Below, in pieces: positions 36,775-51,700 of a stretch of DNA of 64,000 nt (the first letter of the stretch is position 1; every line of letters begins with the position of its first letter). Origin of the DNA: Crotophaga sulcirostris (taxonomy: Eukaryota > Chordata > Aves > Cuculiformes > Crotophagidae); NCBI GenBank assembly GCA_013397455.1, contig VYZB01000344.1, positions 108,473-172,472 on the forward strand. The letters run 5' to 3'. The translations under genes were made by a program, and so were the position numbers. A model generated the notes under the pieces. It ran no database searches. It was not told where the DNA came from and saw only the letters and a list, made by a program, of their open reading frames with translations.

Positions 36775-39700
36775 CTAGAAGAAGGAAGCAGAATGGCAAT
36801 TTATTTTGAAGCACTCTACCAGTCTTTTTCACTGTGATTGCAGTTCCAGAGCTGCGTTGAACTTACGGTTTCTCCAGTGATGTTAAACAGATAATATCTC
36901 TCAGCTTGTCCTCAGCCTCTTTCTTCTCTGCAAATAATGCATATATTTTCATATTATTAAAAAAATGCTACAGATTTGATCATTTTGGGTTTTTCCCCCC
37001 TCCTCATGTTAGGATCACAAAGATAACTTGCCTGTAGCTGAACCAGGTGTTTGAGTCAAGCTGATGCAACTGACCCCAGCACCAAAAGTCACTTCATTAA
37101 TGGTCTCTGAAAGGAAAAATCACATATCAGCACTCAGCTTGTGACACAGGCAGAGGGCAAGGCATGCTATAATAGAACACTTTAAGTGGCAATGAGTAGG
37201 TATATCCATTAATTGCAAGCACATATTCATTTCTCTTTTCCAGCCCAGCAGATTGCAGCATCTCCCATCCAGCCTCAAAACTACGTGCTGAATCTGATGG
37301 GCCATCTGTGCACATCAGCTTCCTAACTCCAGACTTACAGCCTTCCTTCTATGTGGAGGGAATAGATTTAAACACGAAGTCTCCATCATACGCCTCTTTG
37401 TCCTATCTAGGTAGGAAAGCCACACCTTCCATTGAAGCTCTCCCATCTTTCAACACATTAGACTCAGACCAGTTGCTTTGCCTTGTCAAGGCAGAATATG
37501 GGGCCCCTGAAGGCTGACAAAGGACCTGAACAGCCCTTCCGTGAGGAACTGGCTGCAACCAGACAAGAGGAATCACTTGACAAGGAAGCCAGGTAGAATT
37601 TAGCTCTACTGAACAGGCCATAGTTGTCAGCTGTCTCTTTCTTGTCATTCGTCTTGGGAGAGATGTCACAATATTCTGATTTTACTTTATTCAACGCTCT
37701 GTTTTATGCTCATGTTTCCCAGAATCTTTCACAAGGAATTAAAGTAGAAAGTGCTTTATAGGACAAGAGTTGGAAACTCTGCAAAAAGGACTTCTCCCTA
37801 CAGACTAACTGGGTCTGCTCTTTAGCTTCTCCGTCCTGGAAGGGAACGACTGAAGCCTGTAGCAGAAATCCAACTTGATCCATCTGCCATAGCTGGCTTC
37901 TACATCTCTTAAGACTGACCTGCAAGTGTCCTGACTTTGTACAGTGTCCACCGTAACAAGTTACCTTGGTTAATGAGAAGCTTATGTGAAAGGAAGGAAA
38001 TGGTGAAGAACTTTTATCAAGCAGGGCTTCCCCTACAATCAAAGGTAGTAACTGCACAACATGTGAAGCAATCCACACTTGCCCAGGCCCACTTAGCCAT
38101 CCCCAAAGTAAGGAGCAGGAGTTGAGAAGACCCAAAGACAGCAGGGAGTGACATCCAGAACAGTCAAATAAGGCAAAGAGAGGAGGCAGCTGTTCTTAAC
38201 TTCGCAAGTACAAAATGGTTTACAAAAGAACTGCATCCCCAATAGTTGGAGAGTGAGATACCAGAGAAGTAGAAATGTTTTATTTTGATTGTCTGTCAGC
38301 CTGCGAGACCCAGCGTCACCACGCAGATGGCTCAACACACGCAAACTGGAGTGATGATACTGCTCTGTACAGTTTGTCTCCCTGCTGAAGGACACATGCT
38401 GCCTCCAAGCAAAGCAGGAATTCAGCCCTAGTACCACTGCAGACTAACGTTCTACCTCCTTTTTCACCATATGGTGCTTAAGAGAAACAGCCGTGCAGGC
38501 TTCCAGACAGAGATATGGCGCTTAAAGATTTCTGCTCTCTAAAAACATGCCCCCAGTTTTTTTTGCACAAAGATCATTGCTTGTTGCTCAGGCAGTAGAA
38601 AGAAACACGAGGCACACAAATCTAGCCTAACAGTGGAGCATACATGGAAGGGAAGGGTCAGATTTTCCAGTGGATGCACATCACTGCCGCTGGTTTGCTC
38701 CTGCCTGCTCACGGATGTCAGGTATTTGCAGACTGCTGCACCGCTGACTGCCTTATTGGCTACATGTCATTTGCTCCCCTGTGTGCGTGCAGGTCAGGGG
38801 GTTTGCAGAGATACAGGCAGAGTGTAGTCAGGTACCTGTGCTTCTGGAACACCTCTGCAACAATCTGCAGCTGCCTAGTGCGAGATGACCTGTCAGATGC
38901 TCACCTGTACTCTCAACAGGGGCTGCGTGAAGGTGTTCATCACTCTCACAATTCACGCTACAGCAGAGATGCCCTAAAGGAGCTCAGCAGCAAAATGACA
39001 TAAAGGAAGGGAATCTACTGCTAGAATTCAGCTCCATTGGTGTTTTACTATAGCTGCCTCTTGCACTCACAGAAAGTGACAATGCAGATTGCTGCAGGGC
39101 TATCAGAAAACATTCTGATGAAGCCTGACTTCTGAAGGTCAGGTTTTGTGAGATGGAAGTTCAGCTGCAATGGACATAAGCACAGCAGAGTAATAATTTG
39201 AGCATTACAAATCCCTCTCTGTGTATTTTTACTTTAATTTCCACAGCAGAGTAAAAAAAAAAACCCAAATCATTCCTTCTCTGATGCTCAGTTCGTTTTT
39301 TCTTAGGGTAGAACACACACACACTCAGAAATGACTGTGCAGGTTATTAATCCCACTCGAGCAGATCTCTGTTCTCTTGCAGTTGGCACAGCTCACTGCC
39401 TGCTCTAGAAGGAGGTCATAGCTCACCTGAGATCCTTTGTTTGGAGAACAGGAACCCCCTAACTTTGAGCTGAAAAGGACCAGACCTTGAGTATTTCTTG
39501 TACCCTTCAGGTAATGCATGCAATCAAGGAACTATGACAACGTGACTCCTCAGCACCCCAGAGTCAACGAAGGAAGAAAGGGCAATAAGCTCTGTTACTT
39601 CAGCAGCCCAAAATAAACCCTCTCCTGCACTGACTCAATACTATAACACCCTGTGACACATAAGCTGTCCTTTCCTACAGACACCATTCATCCGAGACCT

Positions 39701-42700
39701 TCAATTTCAGAACGGTTCTTATTTACTACAACCATGTAGATAAACACATAATCTCTAGCTATCAATGACTAATCTTCTCTGCTCACTAGGGCAGCCAGGC
39801 ATTGCTACTTCTCTCTGAGAATGAGTGCTCAGCCCAATTTGAAAAGGGTTATACTTACGCTCTGGTGTGCTGATTGCCCTGCCCACCACACGAACATTTC
39901 CGCCAGTTGACAGTGGATTCAGGTTTTGAAACGATACTGGAAATAATAAGGAAATAATTAAGAATAGAAATGTGTTCATTCTGAGACCTCAAGGGCCTAA
40001 CAATCAGGCTCTGTCAATAGATCTAGTTGGAAGCCAGATCAGTTTGCAGCAAGTGCCCTACCTTGCTTGGTGCTGGATGTGCCTGATGGAAGTGATACAG
40101 CTGACAAAACTCCTCCCACACTCTCGCTGCGTTTCTTCCTTCCGGTTTCCATTGCTTTCTTGGCAGAGTTCAGGATGGCAAGTGTGCTCAAGGATGCTGG
40201 CCTATAGGGCAAAAACCATGAGAGAAACAGTGATTTCCTTCTGCAAGCCTGGGCAAGATGCACGTAATGAGAAGAGAGACCTGTCCTCTCCCAATCCCTT
40301 ATGATCTTAAACACCAAATGTGATGGAGAAGGTTATTCTGCAACACTGCTGAGTTTCAAACCACTAAGGAAGGGGTGGATAAGCAAAGCAGGAGCCCTGT
40401 GGAATATCATAACAGGTAGCATAAATAGAAGCCTGTACCTGTGACGGAGTAACGGCTGCCTCAGAACATTGGCATTAGGTGTAGCAAACTCAGGAGGCAC
40501 AGAGGAAGGGCTCGATCCAGGTGGCAAGGACCGTCTCCCACTTGCAGGAGACTGAGCATTATTCTGGCCACCAGAAGGTACAGCTCTCTCTGAAGGTGGA
40601 GTTGGCTACAGAAGAAAGAAAAGCATCCATTGTTAGACCTATGATCAAGTGTAAAAAAAACCTTACATACAAGACATTTAGACCTAAATGCTGCGCGATT
40701 AAGAACGGTCCTTTGTGTGACAGGTGCAAAGGGGTGCTAGGAAGAAAGAAGTTATGGGCCAAAATTTTGACAAGAAGCAAATGGAAGTTTTGATGGGATA
40801 CGCATGCCCTAGTTCAGAGGTCTATATATAGGTGCCCTTTTAAAGTCAGCAGAGAGAGAAAGGCACTTCCAGGGTAGAAGTCATCTCATCTTATGGTAGG
40901 TATCTAAAATAGTGCAGCACAATTGGCCCAAGCACCTACTTATCTCTTGACTTTGACTTTAAAAGACGATCTGTGTGACTAGGACAGATTTAAACTTCCA
41001 CTCTGTGTACACTTAAAGTCAGACAAAATGAACCCTTTTCTTTTTGACCCATTTATCATCTTTATCACCCCAGGAACAGAGAGCAAGACAACACGTAAGC
41101 CCAGCCAGTGGCAGATTAGACTTATTTTCCCTTTAAATTGAATTTTTTTTACATTAACTGTTGGCTGCATAACACATGTTGTTTGTTGTCATTCTAAGTG
41201 TATTAACTGACTCTGAAACCAAAGCTTCCATCAGCAAATGCTAAGAGATATAAGAGCATTACATAACCAATCTGTTAGAAGTGCTGTAACGAGGGCCACA
41301 GACACAGAGTTTGGGCGTTATGCGTACACAAACTTCAGCAGAGGAGAGAGTACGTGTAGAGAACTAAAGGCACCAACAACCTCTGCCTGTGCTGCTGAGA
41401 CCTGCTCTTCATCAGACTCCTTCTCCCTGGCCAGCTGCTCTTCGTATTTCTTCATATCATACTCCAGCTCGGCCGCCAGCTGCTTGTCCACAGCAAAGAA
41501 GTCTTTGATTTCATTTCGGTAGTCTTGCATCATTTCCTGGAGCGATATAAGGAATGTTTAAACTCTTTCAGAAATCTCTCCTGACTACTAATTCACGTCT
41601 CCATTCAGATCACAGCTGCTTAAGTGCAAAAGGAAATACCAGTTGGTACAGCAGAGGTGTTTTTAACAGGCTAAGAGTTTCGATTCCAAATTGTACTTCA
41701 GAACATGAAAAAGCTTTCCAGCGTTCAAGCTTTCTGCCCACATCCCTCTGAGGGGGCTCACACGTAACACGCTGTGAGATCCTTATCTAAAATCCCTCCA
41801 CCTCCTACATTATTTAACACAGTGGCAGTGTCACAACATCATACATCTTCTAAATCTCCTTCTAAGAAGACTGTTTGTTCCTTTACTGGTTGCACATCTA
41901 ACACATTAACTCAAGAAAGGAAAAAAACCCACCCAATAAGGAAACAGTTCCCTTACCCGTAGGTAGCTCATAAGGTCCCTAAGAGCTGGGATCCTCTTCT
42001 GTTCCATCAAAGTCTTCAGTGATGTGATTATTGGGATGACATTTTCTACAAAGTTCTTCTTTTGAACCTTTGTTTGAACAAGGCATGGACAGTTACATGT
42101 TGCAATAAAGGAGAAGCCACTCTGTGGTTAGATGAATGGCCTAGGCAGAGGAGCTACAACTCCATAGCAAGGGAATTACCACAATTAAGCCTGCTCTTAT
42201 GCCACACAGGCTTTTAACCTAAGTGGAGTCTTTCAAGATCTATCACTAAGTCAGTCAGTTTCCACATCGAAGGCAAATTGCCAAAAGGTGCACCAAAAAA
42301 ACCACCATTATGCTCAAATGCTTTACCAATAAAAGGTCTGTGGCACAAATTTAGCCTAGCCTAGCTTCACTGACTTCATAGGAAATGCATTTCAGATCAC
42401 TCCAACTGACCCCTTAAGTACAAGCACCCTTCACAAACCTAGCTGTAATGTTTTGTCTTCACAGCACACAGTGCTTCCACAGGTGCCCTCGGATCAGAGA
42501 AGACGTACAGAGAGACCAGGAACAACAGCCTACAGGCACAGTATGTCACTGGCATCGCTATCTTACTTGGACAGTTTTTGCAAAAGTTTCTCCATCACAG
42601 AAAGGTAAAATTTCTCCCAGTACCAGGTCAAGTGCTTCTTACCTGTGAGATGAGCTTCCTTTGTGCCACCTGCATGACGACATTGGCCATTGCCATTTCA

Positions 42701-45700
42701 TCTTCCTCAGGTTGAATGTCTTCAGTGGGTTTTGCTCTCATAGTCAATAGCTTGATTTCTTTGCAGCTAAGGACTGCAAACGTATCTGAGAGGAGCTCAC
42801 TGGCTTCCATGTCCAGTGGAAGGACATTATCCACAAAGCATGCTGGAGCACACAGGGAAGAAGTAAGAGGTATTTTACTGGAAACAGCAGTGCCAGTAAA
42901 GACAGGAAGATAACATAGCTGCATCGAAAGCTAATTTTTTTATACAGACAACAGTTCTTTCCGTGCCAGATTTTTAAGGGCAGACCCTTACCTAGGATGC
43001 TGTGGCTGATCTTTGTTGTAATGTTGAACCTCTGCTCATCTGTAAAGTGGTCTAGCAGGAACGTGTAGATACGCATCCTCTTTTCTTTATTATCTTTTCC
43101 CTTCAGGGAGAAGAGACTCTTTGCCCTGTGGTAAAGCAAGACATTTTACAAGGGCCAAGTCACATTATGCAAATTCACACTAATAATAAGACTTCAAATC
43201 AGCAAGGGAATATTTGAATGTCACTTTCAAGACCCATAACCCTGTCAGGATACCACATACTGCCAGAAGTCACATGCAGAAGTCCTCCCTGAAGTGTCAC
43301 AGGGAAGGCAGGACACTTAATTTAACACTGTTTCCCCTAGCTGTTTGCCCCCTACTGCATATGTAATTACAAAGCACCATGAGCTCTGCACTGCATCCAA
43401 AAAGCTGTGTGGCCAGGCAGCCTGTCATTTAGCAATAAGGAGATACAAACATGCTCCACTGACCGCGTGCTCTGGGGGAATCTGTTGTACTTCTCGTGTT
43501 TCTCGTAGCTATTGAAATGGAAGATGCACTCAATGAAGTGTTGGGAGAACATTGCTGGATTCCTCTTCAGCAAGAGATGCACCAAGCAGAACTCTCCAAA
43601 CCTGGAAAGGAGGAAAAAAGGAAGAACTTACCATCCGGCAGTTTCTAAAAGCCACACCCCTGAAAAACAACCCAGGGTCACAAGCCATGAAGCAGGAGGA
43701 TGTTTTTTCCTGCCAAGGCTCTGTCAATATCACATTTAATTCTTGCCTGGCTCCATCTGGGCTTGAACAAGGATATCAGCTTATTGACTTTAAGCCATTC
43801 TTTCATCCAGAAAGAGCAAGACATTTTCAGCATCCACAATATTACTTCATGTTTTTTCCATTAAAGTAAACAGAGGCAGAAATAAATTTGAACTTGAATT
43901 GAGGCACAACACTTTCATTATTCCAATAACTTAAGTTCTATTGTGGCTGAGACACTTTGCAAAAAAGAATCTCCTGCAAGAGCTGCAAGTCAATCCCAGA
44001 CTTGAAGAATGGTTTTTTTTTTGGTCTGGATGGAGTCACTGAATGCAGATTCAAAGAAAAAAGCTCCCAAAGAAATAGCACCACTTCCTTAGCTGAAGCT
44101 TTAGGAACGTGATGTTGCAATGTCACCATCTACTGGAAAGACATTTTTACATATTAAAAACTCACTGAAGAGAAAAGAAAGCGTGAATATGCAGTAGAAT
44201 GCAATGATAGGTTGATGGACCTGGAAACACCAGTCTTGAGATGGACTGTTTAAGATAGAAGCAAAAAGCAAGCTGTCCAAGCCTCCTCAGCATCCTCACA
44301 CGATTGACCATCCCTAGAGAAACCTGCCCCACTCGCATTTCTCATGCAACAGAGCCTCTGGAGACTTTGAAGTCTACAAAAACTTTATAAACATGCACTT
44401 AAAGCCAGAGTGCATAATTCCTCTTACATTTCAAAGTATTACAAAACGTGGTAGAAGGCTTAAAAAGACAAGGCGTGCCATCTAAGAAAAAAGAGAATAT
44501 TTAATCCTATTCCTAGAACAAAACCAGCACTCAAGACAGAGCCTGTTAGAAAACCACGAGGAAGATTTCACAAAGGCTTGTGTCAAAAATTCCTTTTATC
44601 TGGATAACTGAGAGTCAAAAATAGAGCAGAGCTGCATCTTTTGAAGACAGTCAAGAACACATGGCTTGCTACCCTGGGACCTACAAATGACTCAGAAAGA
44701 GGTTCACCACTCCTTTGCTACCACTGCAGACCCTAAAATGTGAATAACTGTACAAGTGAAGAGGTTCAAGTAGAGCCATCTGCTCACTTGGGGTAATTCT
44801 TCTCCACGTGCTAGCAGTGCAAGACTGAGACTCCTCTGACCACATCTGTGATCTCCAACTCCTTCATTATTTTACCTGGCTATGTCTGGATTTGGGTCTA
44901 CCAAGACGCTGACGAAACGGAAGAAGAGACAGTCTTTCCATTTCACAAACTCCTCCTATAAGAAATGAGCAGACAATAAATTATTAACCTGAATCAGGAA
45001 AAAACCCAATGTGAAACTGCAGGTTTGTATGCAGGACAATATCTGACGGAGCCCAGCAGAATGTACCTCAGGCAAATGTGCAAGCTATACAGCTTCACAT
45101 AAACCTTGAGAAGACAATGTTTTGGAGGATGCTTTAAACAGCATGAACGCCACACCAGCAAGCATCTATGTTTACCACAGGTATGAATAAAAAAGTAGAA
45201 ACATGAAAAATCTGTTCTCCCATCTCAACATGCTCTCCAACATTGTTCTTGGAGCCAAACGCGCTCCAGATCTGCCTTGGCTGGTTTCACATGAACACTG
45301 GGAGGAGAAACATCTTGTGCTTCTCACATTTACATCTTCAGAACAATAAGCAGAGACAGCAGGCAAAAAAAGTGCTGTGATGCTTGTTACATTCATTCAT
45401 ATAGGAGTGAAATTGAAGGGAATTCAAAGAAACAAAGAGAAGACAAGAAAATAGGCAACCGTTGACTAAAAATAATCTCATTATCCAAGTGTGTCAAATG
45501 TCCTCAACATGATTTCTGCCTAGCTAGCAAAAAAAAAAAAAGCAGTAACAAAATACATAGTTTAAAGTCTACTTGATTAAGTGTAGACCAACCTAGGTAC
45601 AAGCAGTGCACCCACTGGACAGGCTGCCTGTTGTCAGCACAAAAGCTATACTTGAAGCAGGCTGTCAGGTAGATGCCCAGGACCTCTAGTTACCTGCAGA

Positions 45701-48700
45701 AGGTTGGTAAGCAGGATCAGCGTCTGCTTACGGATGAAAGGATTTGGGTCCTTCAGACACAACGAAATGTTGGGAACGTATCTGTCCACCATGGACGTGT
45801 AACGGATACACAGATCACACATAACGATGACAACGTTATTACGAACAGCCACATCATGTGACACCTCCAGTTCTCGAGCTAGAGCTGCAATGCATTTTTT
45901 TGCCAGATCCTCATGCTGTAAACACAATTTACCTGCAAAGCAGGGATGAGATTGTCAGTGCCGTGAATATATTCCTCTTCTCAACCACCACAGCCCAGCT
46001 TACTGCCTCTTTTGAGCCCAATATGAGCCAAGAAACCAGTCAGGAAGTAAACAGAGGAATAAACATGAAACACATGCTGGAACTTGATGAGCAATCTGCA
46101 CGATCTCTCAGAGAGATGATACTTCAAGTTCTTCCAAACTCCTCTTAGACCTATAGTGTGGGCCTCTATGCCAAATTCCCTCCTTCACAGGGAACTATTT
46201 CTGTGTGCAGGGTATTAATCAAAGCAGCTAAAAAGAACAGCCCCAGCTGTCACAGGCGTAGCAGGGAGACACCCACCTCGAAGAGCATCACTAAACCAAC
46301 TTAAAATAAAACAGCCTGCATTCTAAATGACTTCTCTCTAACTGTTTCTAAGCTCTGTACAAAAGTATTAGGTCTCCAAGAGCAGTTAAGGAAAGAATAT
46401 TACCACCTGTCTGCAAGAGAAGGGACTTGTTCCCAGCTGCAGAGGTGCTACAAAGCCAGAACTTTCACTTGGTACTCTCCAGAATGCTGGAGAGGCAGGT
46501 TTGACCAAGCTTCTATCAAAGCAGCTCTTCATTCACACCAAGAACAGGTAACCACATGTAGTCACTCTGCTCTAAACTGCACCAAAAGCACCGAGATTCC
46601 TTCATCCTCTGTTGAGCTCCTTACTACTGACAGGTAAAACGATCCTTCAGCCAGACAGCACCCAACTCCGAGTAGAAGGACAGCACAATTCTGAAGGATG
46701 TTGCTAATTATTAATTACTATTAATGCATTAGCCACCTTGTGAAGCAGTCACATAGAGGGTAGTATTTTTGTGGTTTGTGCAACTTGTTACCATGGATAT
46801 TTGCATTGCTAAAAGCTATAAGCTGAGGCAATGAAACGTTGAGCCTGTGGTTACCTGTACAACTGACACAGCTTTTGAGCAGAGCTTTAACCAGAAAGGG
46901 TGGGAACTGGGTACAAGACACTGCCCTTGGCTACAGGATGGCACTCACCTAGAGTAATGAAGGCATGAGCTCTGACCACTGGAGGCATGGTTGATCCTCT
47001 GAACTGGGACAGTGGTTGAGAAGCTGGAATTTCCTCACTAACAAGAGAACCAGACACTAGGAAAGAACAGGTAAGGAATGAAAACGTGCTTTCCTGGTAA
47101 ACAGTGTTGCCTGTGAATGCAAAATTAAAGGCAGTAAGGAGAGAGCCTCACATTGGTCCTCGTTGACACAAGAAGCCAGAATGGATTGAATCAAAAGAAA
47201 GATGCGTTTCTCCACTTTGGCAGGACACAGCTGTGCAGTCTCACCCAAGATGAAGAGGTGCCTCACCTACAGAGAAAAAGCAACAGTGCAGTCAAAAGGC
47301 AGTGACTGAGCTGCAAATGAAGTCAGCAGGAGTCAGCACGGTACTTCTCCAAAAACAACTTAAAACTTCCTCAGCCCTTTCAAGAAGAAAGTGGCTAGAG
47401 AACAGAAGGTGACACTTCGAAACAGAAAAGGTGTGTGCTATAACCCCCTACATCTACTAATAACACCGAAATACTCCTCACAGGCTTCTCCGTGTTTTAC
47501 AGACTTATTTCCCAAACAGCTCATCTACAAAGTATGAGAGGAAAAGCAAAGAAAAAATAAGTAATTTTATTAAAAACACACCAGGTATCCTTCAAGCAAT
47601 TGCTGATGGATCAAACTGTTATACACTCCCAGGCCTATAAATACCATATTTCATAGAATCACTGAATGGTTTGGGTTGGAAGGGACTTCAAAGCCCATCC
47701 AGTTCCAACGCACCTTTGAGTAACACCAATTTCAAGTACACCTGATATAGCTGAAGATGTCCCTGCTCACTACAGGGGGTTTGGACTGGATGACCTTCGT
47801 GGTCCCACCCAATCCAAACCATTCTATGATTCTACATCCTTTGACTAATCTGCTAGGGGAACCAAACTTACCAAGAGATCTTCTTGTAGCTGCTCTGCTC
47901 CATCCTCTTGGAGGACTACAGTTGAAATATAGCTTTCACAGGTGGATACTAAATCTCCACACACCTGGTTGAGCAGCTCCTGTTCCATGATTAAACAAAA
48001 TTAATTCGGCGATTTATTAATTAAACAAAATGTAGCTGTAAAATCTGTCCACACATGACTCACTAATCTGAAAGTCTTCATATGCTTTTAATAATCTATG
48101 CCCTATTGAAATCAATCAGACAGCCTTAGAGCTTTAAAATTCTTCCTGCACATCAAAGGATGCGTGGAAGTGTCAAAACACCTTGGAAAAATCTGGCTTT
48201 TAATGATCCACAGGCCTAAGTTTATTTCATCATAGAAATCACACAGCTTTAAACAAAAGGGATTTATGCAACTGTTCCATGTATATCTGAAACATTTGTG
48301 ATTGTCTGTATGAATTTTAAAATGTTGTTTGAAAAATGCAGTTCCATTCAAATGGAAACACGATGTGAATTCCAAGGGGAAACAAAAAAAAAAAAAGCAC
48401 TAATTGCCTACCAGATTGTGATGAAAATAAAACATCATTTCTATTTTTCTACCATCTAAAACTGGTATCATAGGAAACCAAATATACGTATTTATGGCAA
48501 CTAAGCTGTTAGAACTGCTACAGTGACCGGCGTGCATTTGGTTGTCAGATACTGAGATCACTACACCTACAAGGGAGGATTTTCTCACTGTCAATTAAAA
48601 AAAAAAAAAACAGAAGCCACAATCCATCTTGGCTTCTCTAAAGCCCAGTGTGCAGTTTTGCTTACTATTTACTAAACTTTATCAGGATTCCTATTATAAA

Positions 48701-51700
48701 ATAGTTGAAAGAGAAAGATAACACACACACACACACACGATAAAATCATTAGCAGGAGAGACTTGCATCACTTTTACCTTCCTGGAGACTGCACTCAGGC
48801 TGAGATCTCTATTTTACTAACAAAAGACAGCCCACCTTCTCACTACCACAAGTGGAACAAAGCTATGGCATAAAACAAATGGGGGCAGAAAAGAGAAATG
48901 TGCAAATGATGTGTTATTGACTCCCTGTCTGGTTCCATGAAAGAGGTCTAGAAAATATTAGTATCCACAGCAGCTCTGATATAGAATAATCAGAGCTTAC
49001 AGAATAAACCTATAACTTTGAACTGGATCAAGCCAGCAAAACAGTTGATATCATAATGGCACAGCAACAGGTCTCCTTTAGGAATTCTGTAAACTTTGAC
49101 AGAAGGGAAATGCATATGGTGTGTGTGGAAAGCCCTTCTGAAAAAAGGAGATGGCATACAAGCCCACCCTTAGCCACAGGACCTTCTCCAGTACAGCTGC
49201 AGTAGAGCAAGTGAAGGAGCTGAGCAGAACAGACTAAAAGTTGCTCTTGGAGTCAGTTCCTCTTTGTTCAGAGCGCTAATCAGCCGACAGCCTGGAGACC
49301 CAAGCTGCCTTCCAGAGACAGCCCTCCTAAGTGTGAAACAAGCTATTTTAAAAGATGTGTTTTAAGTCGCACCTGTGCCTCCTCCGGCACATCTGCGTAC
49401 GCGTGGCAGAGCTTCTGCAGAGTTTCTACAGCTGGGCTAATCACCTCCAGGGGACACTGAGATTCCCTCAGCCAGCAGTGGATGCTATCTGAAAAGGAGA
49501 TAACGCACATAAAATGAGCATTTTCTAAGCTTAGCAACTGTTTATGGAGAAGAAATAACTGCTAAGGTATGAACCTGCCTCCCCCTCTGCAGTTTCTCAG
49601 GGCCACTCACCAATCAGCCTCTCACAGGCACTTTTAGGAAGGTGCTTTGCAACATGACCAATGACACACAATACATGTCCCATAGTGCTGCTGCTCGTGT
49701 TCTGCTGCCTGCAAAACAGAGCAGAAAAACTAATGTTAATGCTAAGGAACAACACCAAGTCACAGTAGAAAAATCCTTTCATCTTGGATATGCGTTATGA
49801 AGGCACACCTGTCAAACCAAATGAAAACTCAAAAAGCTTAAGGTAGGAGTTGGTTACTGCACAGATCTGCAGGCCATTGCTTGCCTTCAGGCTGAAGAAC
49901 CAATGGCCTGAATAAAGAACTGTGATCTAAGCAGTGAATAGGAATCAGCCTGTGGGAGGACAGAAAGTGCTCCCAATGGTTTGGGTTGGAAGGGGCCTCA
50001 AAGCCCATCCAGTTCCAACCCTCTGCCATGGGTAGGGACACCTCCCACTAGATCAGGCTGCTCAAGGGCCCATCCAACCTGGCCTTGAACACTTCCACTT
50101 GCTTGCTTCCTCCTCTTCACCCCCTTCTCTTCCCTGCAGAATGGAGAACTGAGTTCAAAGCACACACGTACCTGCTGACACTGTCCCAATAGTCAGCGAT
50201 CTTGGAATTATCCAGCCTGGTTGAAGAACCTGCCACCTTAGCAAGCAACATCCAGGCTGCTACATCATGCTCTGTTTCCACATGAGACATGACATTATTG
50301 ATGAATGTGGAGGTGAACTTATTCTGTCTGGACCACAGATGAAAAGCTTTGTTCAAATAACGGCTACAAGGAAGAAAGAAAAGGAAAGGAAGTTTAAGGA
50401 GGTGCAAACAAAACTCTTGGTCTTAGACATCGCCAGTAAAATCCAACACCCCTGTCCAGGATACACTGGGCTGCTATCACTTGGCATTCCCATTACTCAG
50501 AATACACAGGGATTTCTACTATGTATTTTGCTAGCAATGCTCCCAGTCTTTCAGTTCAGAAAACTCATGCTCTACAGACCTGGCACACAAGCACGGATGT
50601 AGCGCTCTGTGTCAGGAAGATGGAAGGTCCAACTGATACCATGACAAATGAAGAAAATACAATTTCAGCAACGTGTAACAAAGAGTTTCCAGTAGTTATT
50701 TAATACCCATCATGGGTCAGTATACTGTAAAGTTAAGGCACCAAAACTTGCTCATTTTTCGATTTAACCCTAGTTACTTCACGTTCTGAGATTCATCAAG
50801 CTGCAAGGTACTCTAAGGTCATGAAAAAGAAGGTGCCATGAATCTGCAAACTATGTTATAAAATAGCCTAAATTAGAACATCGACAGTTTCACAGATTGG
50901 CAAGGCACCACATCTCATTTTCTCCTTCTGAGCTATTATGCCCTGTTGACTAATAAACATACAGCTGTCTTTAATCAATGTTGTGTCCTTGTCATACTGT
51001 GTGTCATCCCATTTCTCCTGCTTCTTCCCACAGCATTCTGCAAAAGGCAGAATAATTCTATTTGTCATAAGACAAGAAACATATTGTACATCAGAATTAA
51101 TAAAAGGCGATGCTCTCCTTTCTTTATATATCCTCTCTTCGTTCTGTCATCAGAACACCTCCATTTGACTTAAATATTCATGCTGCTATCACCACATCAA
51201 GAACAGCATGTAATAGTCCTGTGTATGAACACTTGAGTTCAGGGAGAGAGCACAGGTAACAATACTTGACACAAAGGACAACTGCACTCTTCTCACCAGC
51301 TGCCAGTTTGTCCATGCTCTGCAGCTCCCCTGTTCCTGGAACTGGCATAGCAACAGAAGCCCCTCACATCTCTAGCAGTAACCTGAACTTATACTCTTTC
51401 AACCAGGGAATTCAAATAGACTAAGAAAAAAATCCCAATAAATGTAGCTTCTAGTTCTTGCACAATAGATGGCCACGTGCATTTAAACAATATGTGAACT
51501 GTGATACCCAATGGTCTGTGGCCACACAGTGAATGAGAGCTCTGAGAGCATAAACTCATACTCTTATCTCAGCCCTCCACTCAATAGGCAATTTCCTTCT
51601 GTAAAGGAAAAGCTGTGTGTTCTAACAGGATTAAAAGTAAAAGAAATTGTGGATTTTGTCCCTGAATGCTAACACAGTAAAGGTAATAAAAACATCCGAT

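Noticed and set aside
42054..42067. Alternative acceptor for NCAPD3 exon 25 at the AG nine bases downstream
   Set aside because: It would remove VQK, which matches human VQK in VQKRNF. The upstream AG was kept, though its pyrimidine tract is poor.
46721..46921. Possible small nucleolar RNA or extra exon in an NCAPD3 intron
   Set aside because: The minus strand has an open frame and ACA triplets, but no convincing C/D or H/ACA box set or hairpins could be shown by eye.
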